Shown one piece after another: positions 12,525-23,010 of a stretch of 64,000 nt of DNA. A program made the position numbers and the translations under genes. Position 1 is the first letter of the stretch. Each line of letters starts with the position of its first letter. The stretch is taken from assembly GCF_964199755.1 (NCBI RefSeq), contig NC_133901.1, positions 4,752,016 through 4,816,015 of the forward strand, read 5' to 3'. This stretch comes from Larus michahellis (lineage: Eukaryota > Chordata > Aves > Charadriiformes > Laridae). The notes under the pieces are model-generated. The model was not told the DNA's origin, made no database searches, and saw only the letters and a program-made list of their open reading frames with translations.

Positions 12525-15500
12525 TGAGATTTGTGTTTCAGGAAACAACTCTGGGGAATTTGTCCTTATTTGTTAAACAGTACTATCTAGATGGGAATAT
12601 AAATGAAATACCCTACTTTTCTGTAACACTTCTCGTTATAACAACTCATGAGTGCTGCGTCTGGCACTATAAGCGCCAGGTACTTTCCCGAGGACCTCTG
12701 CTGTCCTCTCTTGCCGTAGGATGGGAAACGGGAGGTTTCGTTTGGGCAGTCTTGAGGAAGGGAACGAATTTCCCCTTGATGCCCCCCTGTTAAGTGGAAT
12801 TTCCTTCTGCAGAGCCACTGCACAGGGGAAGGGCAGGGACCGGGGACCAGATTGTGAGGCTGAAAAAGGAAAACCAAGGATGAGTTCTTTCAGCATGTGA
12901 CAACCCTTCTCCACAGGACGAGGGGAAGGAGAGCGGACACGTGCCTACACGCCCTGTGGCATCCCCCCGACGCTGACTTTGTAGGCATTGTGAATGGGAA
13001 TGCCGGAGAAAGTAATGGATCACAGTAACGCCTAGTCCAGGGAAGGCTGAATGAGTTCTGCAGCTGAGGGGTTTTAGCTGAGCTCTTCCTGGAGGAAGAG
13101 GAGTGCAAATTCACATGCACTTTTGATTAGGAGTTTGTCTTCCACATGAGTCTCTGAGATGATGGAGAGGACAAAGTGTAACTGGAAGAATGGATATTGT
13201 TAGTGACCTCTGAAACCACCTTGAAACTTCTTTGAGATTAATTCTGCAAATTAGCTTGGCAGGGAGTAGAGCTGCCTTCTACGTCTTGTTCATCTGAGCA
13301 TATGTTTAAGTCAGGCCATGTCCCAACTACAGGACCAGCAGTGCTTTCTAATTGTGGATTACATCCAAGCATGCAACTTTCTACTCTCTTCCCCTATATT
13401 CTGGTCTCCATGGGAAGGAATTGCAGGGAATTACTCTCCATGCAGGTTTCCAATTGAGCAAGACTGCACAAAAAATCTGTAGAGAATATTTTTCACGCAG
13501 TCTGCACGTTACGGAATCGGCACTGTCCCGTCCCTCTTGTGAAAACAGTTGTCATCATCTCTCTGTCACTCCCCGCTGGTCTTAATCTTTGTATTCCCCT
13601 TGTATCTTTTCATTGCTTTCCTACTCCGCTGCTATCTTTCCTTTTTCCTCTTCTCCACCTCATGTCACCTCCTGCTCCACCCTGCTTCCTCCCTTGCACC
13701 CCTCAGTCTTTGCCATGCTACTCCCCACGCTATCAAAAACGGGTTCTACTAATTGATTTAGAAACACAAAAAGCTTTCAGGCTCGACGAATCGAAATGTA
13801 ACAGCTACATCCCCGAGAAATGACACGGCCGAGTGCAGTAGTTGAAACCTGGGGAGACGTGCCTGTCCGGCTCCCGGTACGTCTGCGTGTGCTGCCTCCT
13901 GGAAAACGGCGAGGCCCTTGTGAAGCAGGAGACATACCGCAGAATAAACATTTGTACAGCGTGTGACTCACATAGAAACAAATCTGGCCTTGCAATTAAA
14001 GTCCAGGAAAGCATCCTAAAACCCCTTTGACTTAAGCGTCTTAGGACACCCAGTGCATGCTCAGTAACTGATACACGGCTGCTCACCGCAGGCTCTGGGC
14101 TGTTTTCTGAATCCAGCTTGCACAGTGTTTGAATAGAAAATTTGGTAAAGGCATTACAACTTTCCATTGAGAGACTTCACATCTCGCTGAGAGGGCGATT
14201 TACATTTTTAACCCTACCGACTGTTGACGTATTTGCTCTAATAGCGTTCGCAGAACAAACCGGGGTAGCTCTGTGGCTAATAATGCCTCCTGATTTCATG
14301 TGGATTGCTGGCGCTTTGAGCAGACATTTACCAGCAGCTGGGAGCTTGGAGATACAGCGTCTATTCTTTCCTTTCACATTTGCCTACAGAGCTGTAAATG
14401 TCAAAGCCTTTCAAGTGCCCCTCAAACAAAACGAGTTAGTAAATCAGCAAACGTGGCACCGCACACACTCATGCGGTGCATGTTAAGCTACTGTACTTCA
14501 TTCACTTCTTTATCCGATGGCTCCGTGAGAAGAGAGGGCTCGCTGAGGCGCCGAGATGCCTTAGTCATTTTGTTTGTTTTTTCACATGGCTACTGTTCTT
14601 GTTTTGTTTTTTTTTTTTTTCCAAAAGCTGCGTCAGATGTGCTTAGCATTCAACTCAACTAGATACATTGGATGAAAAGGCTATTTTCTCTTCACTGATG
14701 AAATATAATTGAGCCCACTTATAATGAACTCGCATACCAAATAATGAAACTCCATTTGTGTGACCGGGGCTCTTTTCCGAACCCCACAATTCCCATTCCC
14801 CTAAGGGGGTGTTTTATGTGCGTTTCCACCAGTTTCACTGAGATCACAATTTGGCACATCAGCTTTGCTTGAAAACGCGAGTTCTTCATTGTCTCTATAC
14901 CAGAGAGAAGCAAGTTTGTAAAAAGAAAATACAAAGAGTAGGAGCAGTTTAATTAGCAATCAGTGTTAGTTGCAAAAAGCCCCAGTCTGGCTTTGCCGAA
15001 GAAACCATTTCTTTAGCAAACAGTTTTTCCCAGTCTTCTCTTCTGTTTTATTATGCCATTTCACTGCGACTCGCGGTTTACTGGGGGTCCCCTTTACCTT
15101 CAACCTGTTTAAAGTTATCTACTGCAAATTCTCCAGGAAGCTGCCACTTTTGGCACAGCCCTGCAATCTGTTCCCTTGAAAGCCCTAAGGGCCTTGGCGA
15201 GGAGCGAAACGGCGCAAGGCAAACATTTGTATTGTGTCTTTGGGGCTCCTGCAGAGATAAAGCTCTCCCTTTGGTTCAAATACGGGAAGATGCCCCCAAC
15301 CTCCTTTACGTGCAAGCGGTGTGGATAAGCGGGGGACTTAGCCAAAAAGTCTCTGCGTGACCTCATGTGCGTATCTGGAGAATGTCAGAGCTGCTCGCTG
15401 AAGATAAGGAGGAAGACTCGGCCCCAGACAGGGAAGATGTGGAAGGAAGGGTGGGCTATGCTGTCTACACGTGCTGGATTTTAGGAAATAAATAAATTTA

Positions 15501-15871
15501 TCATGCACTTGTTCAAATCTGACTGCCTAAAGCCAGGCATTTCTGTTCCTCTGAGCTCTGCCCCAGGGGAGCTGCTGTGCGAGAAAGTCAAACCAACTGA
15601 AGGGGGCTTTGTTTTTAAAGTGAGCGATGCTTTTTTACTGAGGTGGCATTAACCTGGGAAATTTGGGAACTCAGAGGAAAAAAAAAAAAAAAAAAAAATC
15701 ACTTAAATTTGACCACACTGGCACTGCCTGCTACCAGCCCAGCGTTTTCACCAGCCAGGGTAAGGTCTGACCTGGGAGGGGGCTGTTCATAATCAGAGAC
15801 CTGTGGAATAGCAGACTTTATCGTGGGATCGTTTGAAAGAGGTCAGGGTCTCACATGGGCTTAATGGCACT
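12525..15871. other. Unique non-coding DNA, no gene recognised
   Basis: No recognisable exon or named repeat. The part at 13780-14420 is balanced in base composition, with scattered CpG and no low-complexity sequence. That is compatible with selectively maintained non-coding DNA, but conservation cannot be seen from one sequence. Confidence 0.55.
15678..15698 (+). repeat. Poly-A homopolymer (21 A)
   Basis: An uninterrupted A run. The preceding 100 bases show no recognisable retrotransposon or processed transcript, so it is recorded as a simple repeat. Confidence 0.9.
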
Positions 15872-16250
15872 GAGCAGCCTCACCTGGGACCTCACCCACA
15901 CCCCGATCACGGGGCTGGACCCTATTTAAGTTCAGCCCAGGGCTCTTTCCCTCAGTCTGGGCTGTGCTGTGGGAGTGCTGGTCTGTAGCCTTGTTGCTGC
16001 CTGTGCCCCTTGGGTGGGTGCTGTATGTTGGCATCTCCTGGATGGTCCCTTGCGTGTGCATTGCAGCTCTTCTGGTCCTATCTCGTGTTGTTGCTTGGGT
16101 GGCCCCTGGACCTGTTCATCCCTTGGTGGCTCTGGGGCTGTTGGTGGCTCTGGCTGTGCTCAGGCTCTGTGGGAGGTGAGGCAGTGCCCTCTCTGGGTTG
16201 CCCTTCGTTCCCTTCCCTCAGGCAGCAGCTGGAGCCCTTGCTGTAACAGA
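15872..16250 (+). repeat. LTR-like dispersed repeat, copy B
   Basis: This is the plus-strand counterpart of the 5.24-5.69 kb copy. The homology is clear over 15875-15970 (CTCACCTGGGACCT, CACCCACACC, then TATTTAAG at 15923-15930 and TCAGCCCAGGG). After that the two copies share only a loose CTG/TGG-rich, pyrimidine-rich texture, including a doubled GGTGGCTCTGG near 16120-16155. The TATA-like box and U3/R-like order suggest an LTR. The family and true ends are unknown, and no attached retroviral genes are seen. Confidence 0.45.
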
Positions 16251-19200
16251 ACTAAACCACCTTATGTGTTGTTTTTTCAGGAAATGAAGGAAAAAAAAAA
16301 AAACAAAACAACCACCTTTTTCTTCATGAGCTGGGAGATGAATTGCTTAAATCAGTGAGGAGTTCCTCCAGGCTGTCATGTTGGTGGTAGCCCTGCTACT
16401 CCTGGGAGAGCATCTCCTCATCCGTGTGAGTAACAGCACGTGAACCGACACTGCCTGCCTCAGACCCCAGGCTCTGAGAAAGGGTGTCAATGTTCTCGAG
16501 CTCGTTCTAAACCAAAAGTAATAGATAATGGGTTCTGACTTATATGGCACCTCTTTCCTGCTCTGATATGGTCATTCTGACACAGGCACAACATCTGCAT
16601 ACGTATTTCTGGGACTGTCACCCTGCTTTCACTAAAAAGCAATGTTTGTTGCTATCTAAATGATTTTTTTCTGTTATAAAAATTACTGTTAGCAATTGTC
16701 TCCCTTGTAGGCATAGACTTTAACTTCTGGGGAGAACAAATAATTCTAGTTCCCAGGAAATTTTCATTTTACCCACTGAAGCAGACAGCTATACGAGTAA
16801 ATCCTAGCCGCTCATTAAACCTGTGCCGTGGGTCTACCTGGTGACAAACCACATCTGTCACAGTAAAGACAAGAGTGGCTGTGCCTTTGTTAAAGCATTG
16901 TGCAGGCTGAGGAGGGCTACTGTTAGTGTATCTGTGCTAATCTGAGAATGAAATTCAGCTGGAGACAAAGAAAGGCTGGGAAGGTGTCTGGGAGCTCCCC
17001 ACCCTTTCTAGGGATCCTCTGGGAAAGCCGATGGGTTGCTGGATGCTGCTTCCCCCACACTAGTGACCACGGGGGAGGCAGCACCAGGGAAGACCTGCAA
17101 GACTCACCTGACTTATATTTCTTAGGCTCCCTGGCTTTTCGGAAGCATCAGTTTATTGGAGCTGGTCTCTAACTGACCCCTCATCATGTTGGGTTTCAGA
17201 TGAGGTGGAGGCAGGTCAAGTCCCTTATTCCTCCTGTCTTCCTTTGGGGCTTGCTTAGAGGTTAGATGAGGTGAAATGCCCTGGTGGAATCCACTCTGGT
17301 AGGTGATTTATTACTAATATCCAGGGTAGGAGCACTTTGGAGGTCCTGCTGAGATGATACAAATGGTGTACAAAGTAAAGTTGGAAGACAGGACGATGCC
17401 TAGCAGGACGCGGTTACCCGAGAGCAAAAGTCCAGTGAGGTCTATGCCCTGGAGTTTCCCGGTTTCTGTGTTTTACTGCAGTTAAATAGAGCTTTGGTAG
17501 AAATCCTGACAGCAGCTAGTCTAGCTTTGGGCAAGAGCAAGGCCGAGCTTCTTTAAATCAGTACTAAAGAGGGATCCCGGCTGCTGATCATCAATCAGCA
17601 AAGAATTAATGCGTGACGGTGAATAAATATTGCCTGCCTTTTAAGATGAACGCGCTGCCGTGTCCTGCAGCCCGGCTGCTGAGCCGCAGACAGGTTTCCC
17701 TGCAGACGCGCAGCTTCCCCCGCGCCTCGGCAGGGGCTGGGAATTGGAGTGGCAACTCTCACTTGAATTTCACAGAAAATTACAGAGCACTTCAAACTAA
17801 GCGTCGTGAGCGAGGATGAAGGGCTGTTAGTTATCGCCATGATGAAGCTAATCCAGGCCTAAGGAGGATAAAGGGTTGCTTAGCAATACTTTAGCAATGG
17901 CTAACAATGCTTTACCAGGCTTTTACTGTTTACTAAGACTTTAATACTAGCTCAGTGGGTTTATTAGTGCAATGTTTTTACTATTTTTGTAATGGTCTCC
18001 CCTCTTGAGAAACTGTCAAACTCATCACATATAACGAACAGGCAGCAGTCAGCAAGCATTTGATTGCTGATCATGTGTTGATTTTTGGCCTGACCTCATT
18101 AAGATTCCTTATCTCTTCCCTCTCCTTCCCTAGGAGTTCTTAAATTAGCAACAGAGATTAGATTATTTAAGTGCTTCTCATATAAATGCCTCCTAGTCTG
18201 TTTATTTTTCCAAAGACACCCCTTATCCATATGGAAGTTCATTTCTGGTACTTAAAGGAGAGACGTACTGGGGAAGAGATCATCTGAGCCAGTCCAGAGT
18301 CATATCTTGCAGAAAATTTTATTATGATCTTCTGTAAAGCCTTTTAACAGGACAAGGTGTATTTTGTTCCATAACTCTTAAGAAAAGATGCCTTCTTGGT
18401 GGCGAGAGGCTGCTGTGGACTGTGCGGTATATTCATGTAGCTTCCATTAAAAGATATATTGAGGGCCAAGTGTTCTATTCATGTTTTTAGGTATTCAGCT
18501 GAAAAATTCAAGCATGCACCAAATACCTCAGCAGAGAAGAGGAGGATGAGTTTATCTGAGTCACGGGTGTCACTGTAGAAAATGTATAGTAATGTTTTGG
18601 GGAAAGGAAAACACATTAAAGCTGAGGAGTGCGTCTGGATTCTTTAAGCATTCCCCTTGGCCGTATCTACGCTCTGGAGCTGATGCTATCGGGGGAACCC
18701 GTAACAACGTGGTAATCCCCAACAAAACATAGCTCACCTCTGACTGTGTCCAGAGACTACTGTGCAACCAGTGCCTCTGCGGGACTGTGGATCGGTGTAT
18801 CTCCGCAGCTTTGAGTATGTTCCACAGTTACACCCCTCCTCGTAGCAGTCAATATTATATCTCTGGCCTTGTGAACACCAGTACAATTTCCAAGACTCTG
18901 GGGGGGGACACGATGTCCCTCCGTCACTCCGCTCCCTTATCCGTGCCAATTGCAATGAAGAAGATAAACTGAACGTGTTACCAGAAGCTCCTGGTGCTTG
19001 CTTTGTGATGAAATTCTGTTTCTAATTGTCGTGGGAATTGATGTATCTCAGATTATTCAGCTGAGATCCTGAATTTCTTTCAGCACTGCTAGTTCCACTG
19101 ATTTCTTAAATTTCGACATACTTAGAAAAAGCTCTGAACCAAATGTCTAGGAACTGAACTGGGAGAAGGCAGGACAGAGTGGTCACCTTGGCTTGAGATG

Positions 19201-19568
19201 TGGGGCACGGCCTGGTGTGGTTTCGTGGACCTGTGAGGAGGACACAGGGGCTAAGACCTTCCCCCTCTGGGATCCAGTGACCCAAAACCAGTGCTCTTGG
19301 TGTGTCCAGCACTGGGCCAGTTGCACTGTCACCTGTTTGTCATCACGCTGGATCACCTGGGGAAGGTTTGGTGGCTATGTGCTGTGGAGCACACAGCTCT
19401 GCTCCTCTATGATCCCAGAGGGGCAATGAAGAAAGCGCGTTGCCTTCTGAGTTTTCTCTAAATTCATAGTCTAGCTGTAATCTCAACGGCACTGACATGG
19501 AAAGGAAGAAGGGGAATGGACTTTGAAGTTAAAATGCAGGTTTTAGTTGTTCCCAGCTGTACTATGAA
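16251..19568. other. Unique non-coding DNA, weak exon-like segments only
   Basis: Nothing is firmly identified. Two segments are discussed as findings. One is a CpG-dense open frame starting with ATG at 17646, with an arginine-rich, acid-free N-terminus. The other is a minus-strand open segment at 18897-18738, bounded by a CAG acceptor and a GAG|GTGAGC donor. Neither encodes a protein family I recognise. Confidence 0.5.
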
Positions 19569-19674
19569 TATCCCTGGAAGTTTTTAAGGCCAGGCTGGAT
19601 GGGGCTCTGAGCAACCCGATCTAGTGGGAGATGGAACTAGATGATCTTTAAGGTCCCTTCTGATTCTATGATTC
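19569..19674 (+). mobile_element. CR1 LINE, 3'-terminal fragment (about 105 bp)
   Basis: The fragment starts at TATCCCTGGAAG, within the end of the coding region (the region after PREVV in the intact copy). It runs through AAGGCCAGGCTGGAT and GATGATCTTTAAGGTCCCTTC and ends in TGATTCTATGATTCT. It is a typical severely 5'-truncated insertion. It differs noticeably from the near-identical set in the last 21 kb, so it is probably an older subfamily or an older insertion. Confidence 0.9.
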
Positions 19675-20445
19675 TCCCAAAATCCATTTTCAAAAAAAAC
19701 TTTGGATTTAGCAGACATCACTTGAAATCTGAATGTTGTCCTCTAAAACCATGGCTAGGCAACAAAAGTGGCTCAGATAGACGTCATCTTTGATCATTTA
19801 TCCTTTATCAATGCTGTCAATTAGAACCTAGAGGACAGCAGAGAATTAGTGGTGACATTTCTAGTGAGCTGTGAGTATCTGGGTCTCCCAAAGACTCCTT
19901 CAGGCTGCTTAAAATAGGAAAGACCTCTTCCATTTTAGATTTAAACAAGAGAATCACTTTACTGCTAACCTCATGGCACTGTTACTTAATGATGTGAACT
20001 CCGTGTATCGATGCAGCCATTTAGCTTGTATTTTATTGCTGGTATTTTTATAAGGTATTTGTCTAACTATCTGTGGGAATCCTTCAACACAGCTGTTTCC
20101 GCGTGTCTGCTTTTAGATGGCCTCATGAAATCAGTATTTTGGTGCCTTCTTGGTACATGTAGACCAATAAAATCCAATATATTCATCTCTTCTACTCACT
20201 TTTTCCAAGCCTGTCTTTCTCAATGGCCCTCAGTGAGTACAGATGTCTGACACTGGCGGTTTATCTGAGGCTTTTCTAATAATCTGCTATACCTGAGTGT
20301 AATCAGTCCATAATATTTATTATCTGAATGTAAGGCTTCCTGAGCTTAGTAGCTGTGAGAGTAAGGGAAAGCCACGCAATAACAGCAATAAGTGTGAGAC
20401 TTAGCACATTCCCACCAACCCCCCCCTGCCCCCAACTTGGGAAGA
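19675..20445. other. Unique non-coding DNA between two CR1 copies
   Basis: No gene recognised. A C-rich run at 20411-20434 lies immediately before the 5' junction of the large CR1. Confidence 0.6.
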
Positions 20446-23010
20446 AGGATGATGATCGTAGTAGGAGTCTGTTATAGACCGCCCAATCAGGATGAGGAGG
20501 CAGATGAAATATTCTATAAACGGCTGGGAGAAGTCTCAAGATCGCGAGCTCTTGTCCTCGTGGGGGACTTCAATTTGCCGGACATCTGCTGGGAATACAA
20601 TACAGCAGGGAGGGAACAGTCTAGAAGGTTCCTGGAATGTGCTGGGGATAACTTCCTGACACAGCTAGTGAGAGAGCCAACTAGGGAAGGTGCCCTGCTG
20701 GATCTGTTGTTTGTAAACAGGGAAGGTCTTGTGGGGGATGTGAAGGTTGGAGGCTGTCTTGGGAACAGTGACCATGAAATGATAGAGTTTTCAATTCTGC
20801 GAGAAGCAAGGAGAGGGGTCAGCAGAACTGCTACCTTGGACTTCCGGAGGGCGGACTTTGGGCTTTTCAGGAGCCTGGTTGACAAAGTCCCCTGGGAGGC
20901 AGTCCTCCAGGGCAAAGGAGCCCAGGAAGCCTGGATGGTTTTCAAGAAGGAAGTCTTAAAGGCGCAGGAGCAGGCTGTCCCCATGTGCCAGAAGACAAGC
21001 CGTCGGGGAAAAAGGCCGGCCTGGCTAAACAGGGAGCTAGTGTTGCAACTTAGGGAAAAAAAGAGGATCTATGGCCTCTGGAAGGAAGGGCAGGCCACTC
21101 AAGACGACTACAAAGAGGTAGTTAAGCTATGTAAGGAAAAAATCAGGAGGGCCAAAGCCCAGCTGGAGCTAAACCTGGCTTCTGTTGTCAAGGACAACAA
21201 AAAAAGCTTCTATAAATATATTAGCAATAGGAAGAGGACTAAGGATTATCTCTGTCCTCTAGTAGATGGGGCCGGCAACATAGTGACCAAGGATGAGGAA
21301 AAGGCTGAGGTACTTAATGAAGTCTTTGCCTCAGTCTTCAGCAGTAGGACCAGTTGTTCCCTGAGCACCCAGACCCCTGAACTAGAAGACAGGGATGGGG
21401 AGCAGAATGAAGCCCCCCTAATCCAAAGGGAAATGGTGAGGGACCTGCTTCAGCACCTGGAGGTGCACAAATCTATGGGGCCGGATGGGATCCACCCAAG
21501 GGTATTGAAAGAGCTGGCGGAGGTGCTCGCCAGGCCACTTGGTATCATTTATGAGCAGTCCTGGACAACCGGGGAGGTCCCAGCTGACTGGAGGTTAGCA
21601 AATGTGACACCCATCCACAAGAAGGGCCGGAAGGAGGATCCGGGGAACTACAGGCCAGTCAGTCTGACCTCGGTGCCTGGGAAGGTCATGGAACAGATCC
21701 TCCTCAGTGCCATTACACGGCACATGCAGGAGAACAGGGTGATCAGGCCCAGTCAGCATGGGTTTGTGAAGGGCAGGTCATGCCTATCAAACCTAATATC
21801 CTTCTATGATAAGGTGACCCACTTAGTGGATGAGGGAAAAGCTGTGGATGTTATCTACTTGGATTTTTGCAAAGCTTTTGACACTGTTTCCCACAGCATT
21901 CTCCTGGAGAAACTGGCTGCTCATGGCCTGGACAGGTGTACTCTTCGCTGGGTAAAAAACTGGCTGGATGGCCGTGCCCAGAGAGTGGTGGTAAACGGAG
22001 TTAAATCCAGTTGGTGTCCAGTCACAAGTGGTGTCCCCCAGGGCTCGGTGCTGGGGCCGGTTCTCTTTAATATCTTTATCAATGATCTGGATGAAGGGAT
22101 CGAATGCACCCTCAGTAAGTTCACAGATGACACTAAACTGGGCGGGCGTGTTGATCTGCTTGAGGGTAGGTTGGCTCTGCAGAGGGATCTGGACAGGCTG
22201 GACCGATGGGCTGAGACCAATGGTATGAGGTTCAACAAGGCCAAATGCCGGGTCCTGCACTTGGGACACAACAACCCCATGCAGTGCTACAGGATTGGGG
22301 CAGAGTGGCTTGAAAGCAGCCCGACAGAAAAGGACTTGGGAGTGTTGGTTGACAGCCGGCTGAATATGAGCCAGCAGTGTGCCCAGGTGGCCAAGAAGGC
22401 CAACAGCATCCTAGCCTGTATCAGGAATAGTGCGGTGAGCCGGACTAGGGAAGTGATCGTCCCCCTGTACTCGGCACTGGTGAGGCCCCACCTCGAGTAC
22501 TGCGTTCAGTTTTGGGCCCCTCGCTACAAGAAAGACATTGAGGTGTTGGAGCGTGTCCAGAGAAGGGCTACAAAGCTGGTGAGGGGTCTGGAGGACAAAC
22601 CTTATGAAGAACGACTGAGGGAGCTGGGGTTGTTTAGCCTGGAGAAGAGGAGGCTGAGGGGAGACCTTATCACCCTCTACAACTACCTGAAAGGAGGTTG
22701 TAGAGAGATGGGGGCTGACCTCTTCTCCCTGGTGACAAGTGATAGGACGAGGGGAAACGGGTTCAAGTTACGTCAGGGGAGGTTTAGATTAGATATTAGG
22801 AGACATTTTTTCACTGAAAGGGTTATTAAACATTGGAATAGGCTGCCCAGGGAGGTGGTGGATTCACCATCCCTGGAGGTGTTTAAAAAAAGGGTAGATG
22901 GGGCACTTAGGGACATGGTTTAGAAGTGGCTCTTGTCAGGGTAGGCTAAAGGTTGGACTCGATGATCTTAAAGGTCCCTTCCAACCTCAACAATTCTATG
23001 ATTCTATGAT
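20446..23010 (+). mobile_element. CR1 LINE, long 5'-truncated copy with intact reading frame
   Basis: This non-LTR retrotransposon fragment is about 2.56 kb. It starts inside the endonuclease domain (GVCYRPPNQ just after the junction), contains a complete reverse transcriptase and C-terminal region, and then a 3' UTR of about 87 bp. The UTR carries the conserved GATGATCTTAAAGGTCCCTTCCAACCT block and ends in two ATTCTATG-type units (22993-23010). ORF1 and the N-terminal endonuclease are absent, so the copy cannot move by itself. I see no target-site duplication, as is usual for CR1. The absence of stops or frameshifts indicates a comparatively recent insertion. Confidence 0.95.
20449..22923 (+). 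CDS. CR1 ORF2 remnant: partial endonuclease plus reverse transcriptase
   Basis: In a full element this protein nicks DNA and copies CR1 RNA at the target site (target-primed reverse transcription). The frame is open from before the first ATG (20449) to TAG at 22921-22923, about 824 codons. Residue numbers here count from the in-frame TTG at 20437. The C-terminal part of the APE-type endonuclease is present, with GDFN at 43-46 and SDH at 111-113; its N-terminal catalytic part is missing. The reverse transcriptase shows SMGPDGIHP (346-354), [13 protein letters not shown] (474-486) and [11 protein letters not shown] (531-541). The active-site box is FTDD (562-565), where FADD is expected and is seen in another copy here (61638-61649). 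The C-terminal region has LVRPHLEYC and [10 protein letters not shown], typical of CR1. It is a relic of a 5'-truncated insertion, not a host gene, and the ATG is not a proven start. Confidence 0.9.
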   Translation: MMIVVGVCYRPPNQDEEADEIFYKRLGEVSRSRALVLVGDFNLPDICWEYNTAGREQSRRFLECAGDNFLTQLVREPTREGALLDLLFVNREGLVGDVKVGGCLGNSDHEMIEFSILREARRGVSRTATLDFRRADFGLFRSLVDKVPWEAVLQGKGAQEAWMVFKKEVLKAQEQAVPMCQKTSRRGKRPAWLNRELVLQLREKKRIYGLWKEGQATQDDYKEVVKLCKEKIRRAKAQLELNLASVVKDNKKSFYKYISNRKRTKDYLCPLVDGAGNIVTKDEEKAEVLNEVFASVFSSRTSCSLSTQTPELEDRDGEQNEAPLIQREMVRDLLQHLEVHKSMGPDGIHPRVLKELAEVLARPLGIIYEQSWTTGEVPADWRLANVTPIHKKGRKEDPGNYRPVSLTSVPGKVMEQILLSAITRHMQENRVIRPSQHGFVKGRSCLSNLISFYDKVTHLVDEGKAVDVIYLDFCKAFDTVSHSILLEKLAAHGLDRCTLRWVKNWLDGRAQRVVVNGVKSSWCPVTSGVPQGSVLGPVLFNIFINDLDEGIECTLSKFTDDTKLGGRVDLLEGRLALQRDLDRLDRWAETNGMRFNKAKCRVLHLGHNNPMQCYRIGAEWLESSPTEKDLGVLVDSRLNMSQQCAQVAKKANSILACIRNSAVSRTREVIVPLYSALVRPHLEYCVQFWAPRYKKDIEVLERVQRRATKLVRGLEDKPYEERLRELGLFSLEKRRLRGDLITLYNYLKGGCREMGADLFSLVTSDRTRGNGFKLRQGRFRLDIRRHFFTERVIKHWNRLPREVVDSPSLEVFKKRVDGALRDMV

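Noticed and set aside
21823-22280. Minus-strand open frames inside the large CR1
   Set aside because: Shadows of the reverse transcriptase reading frame.
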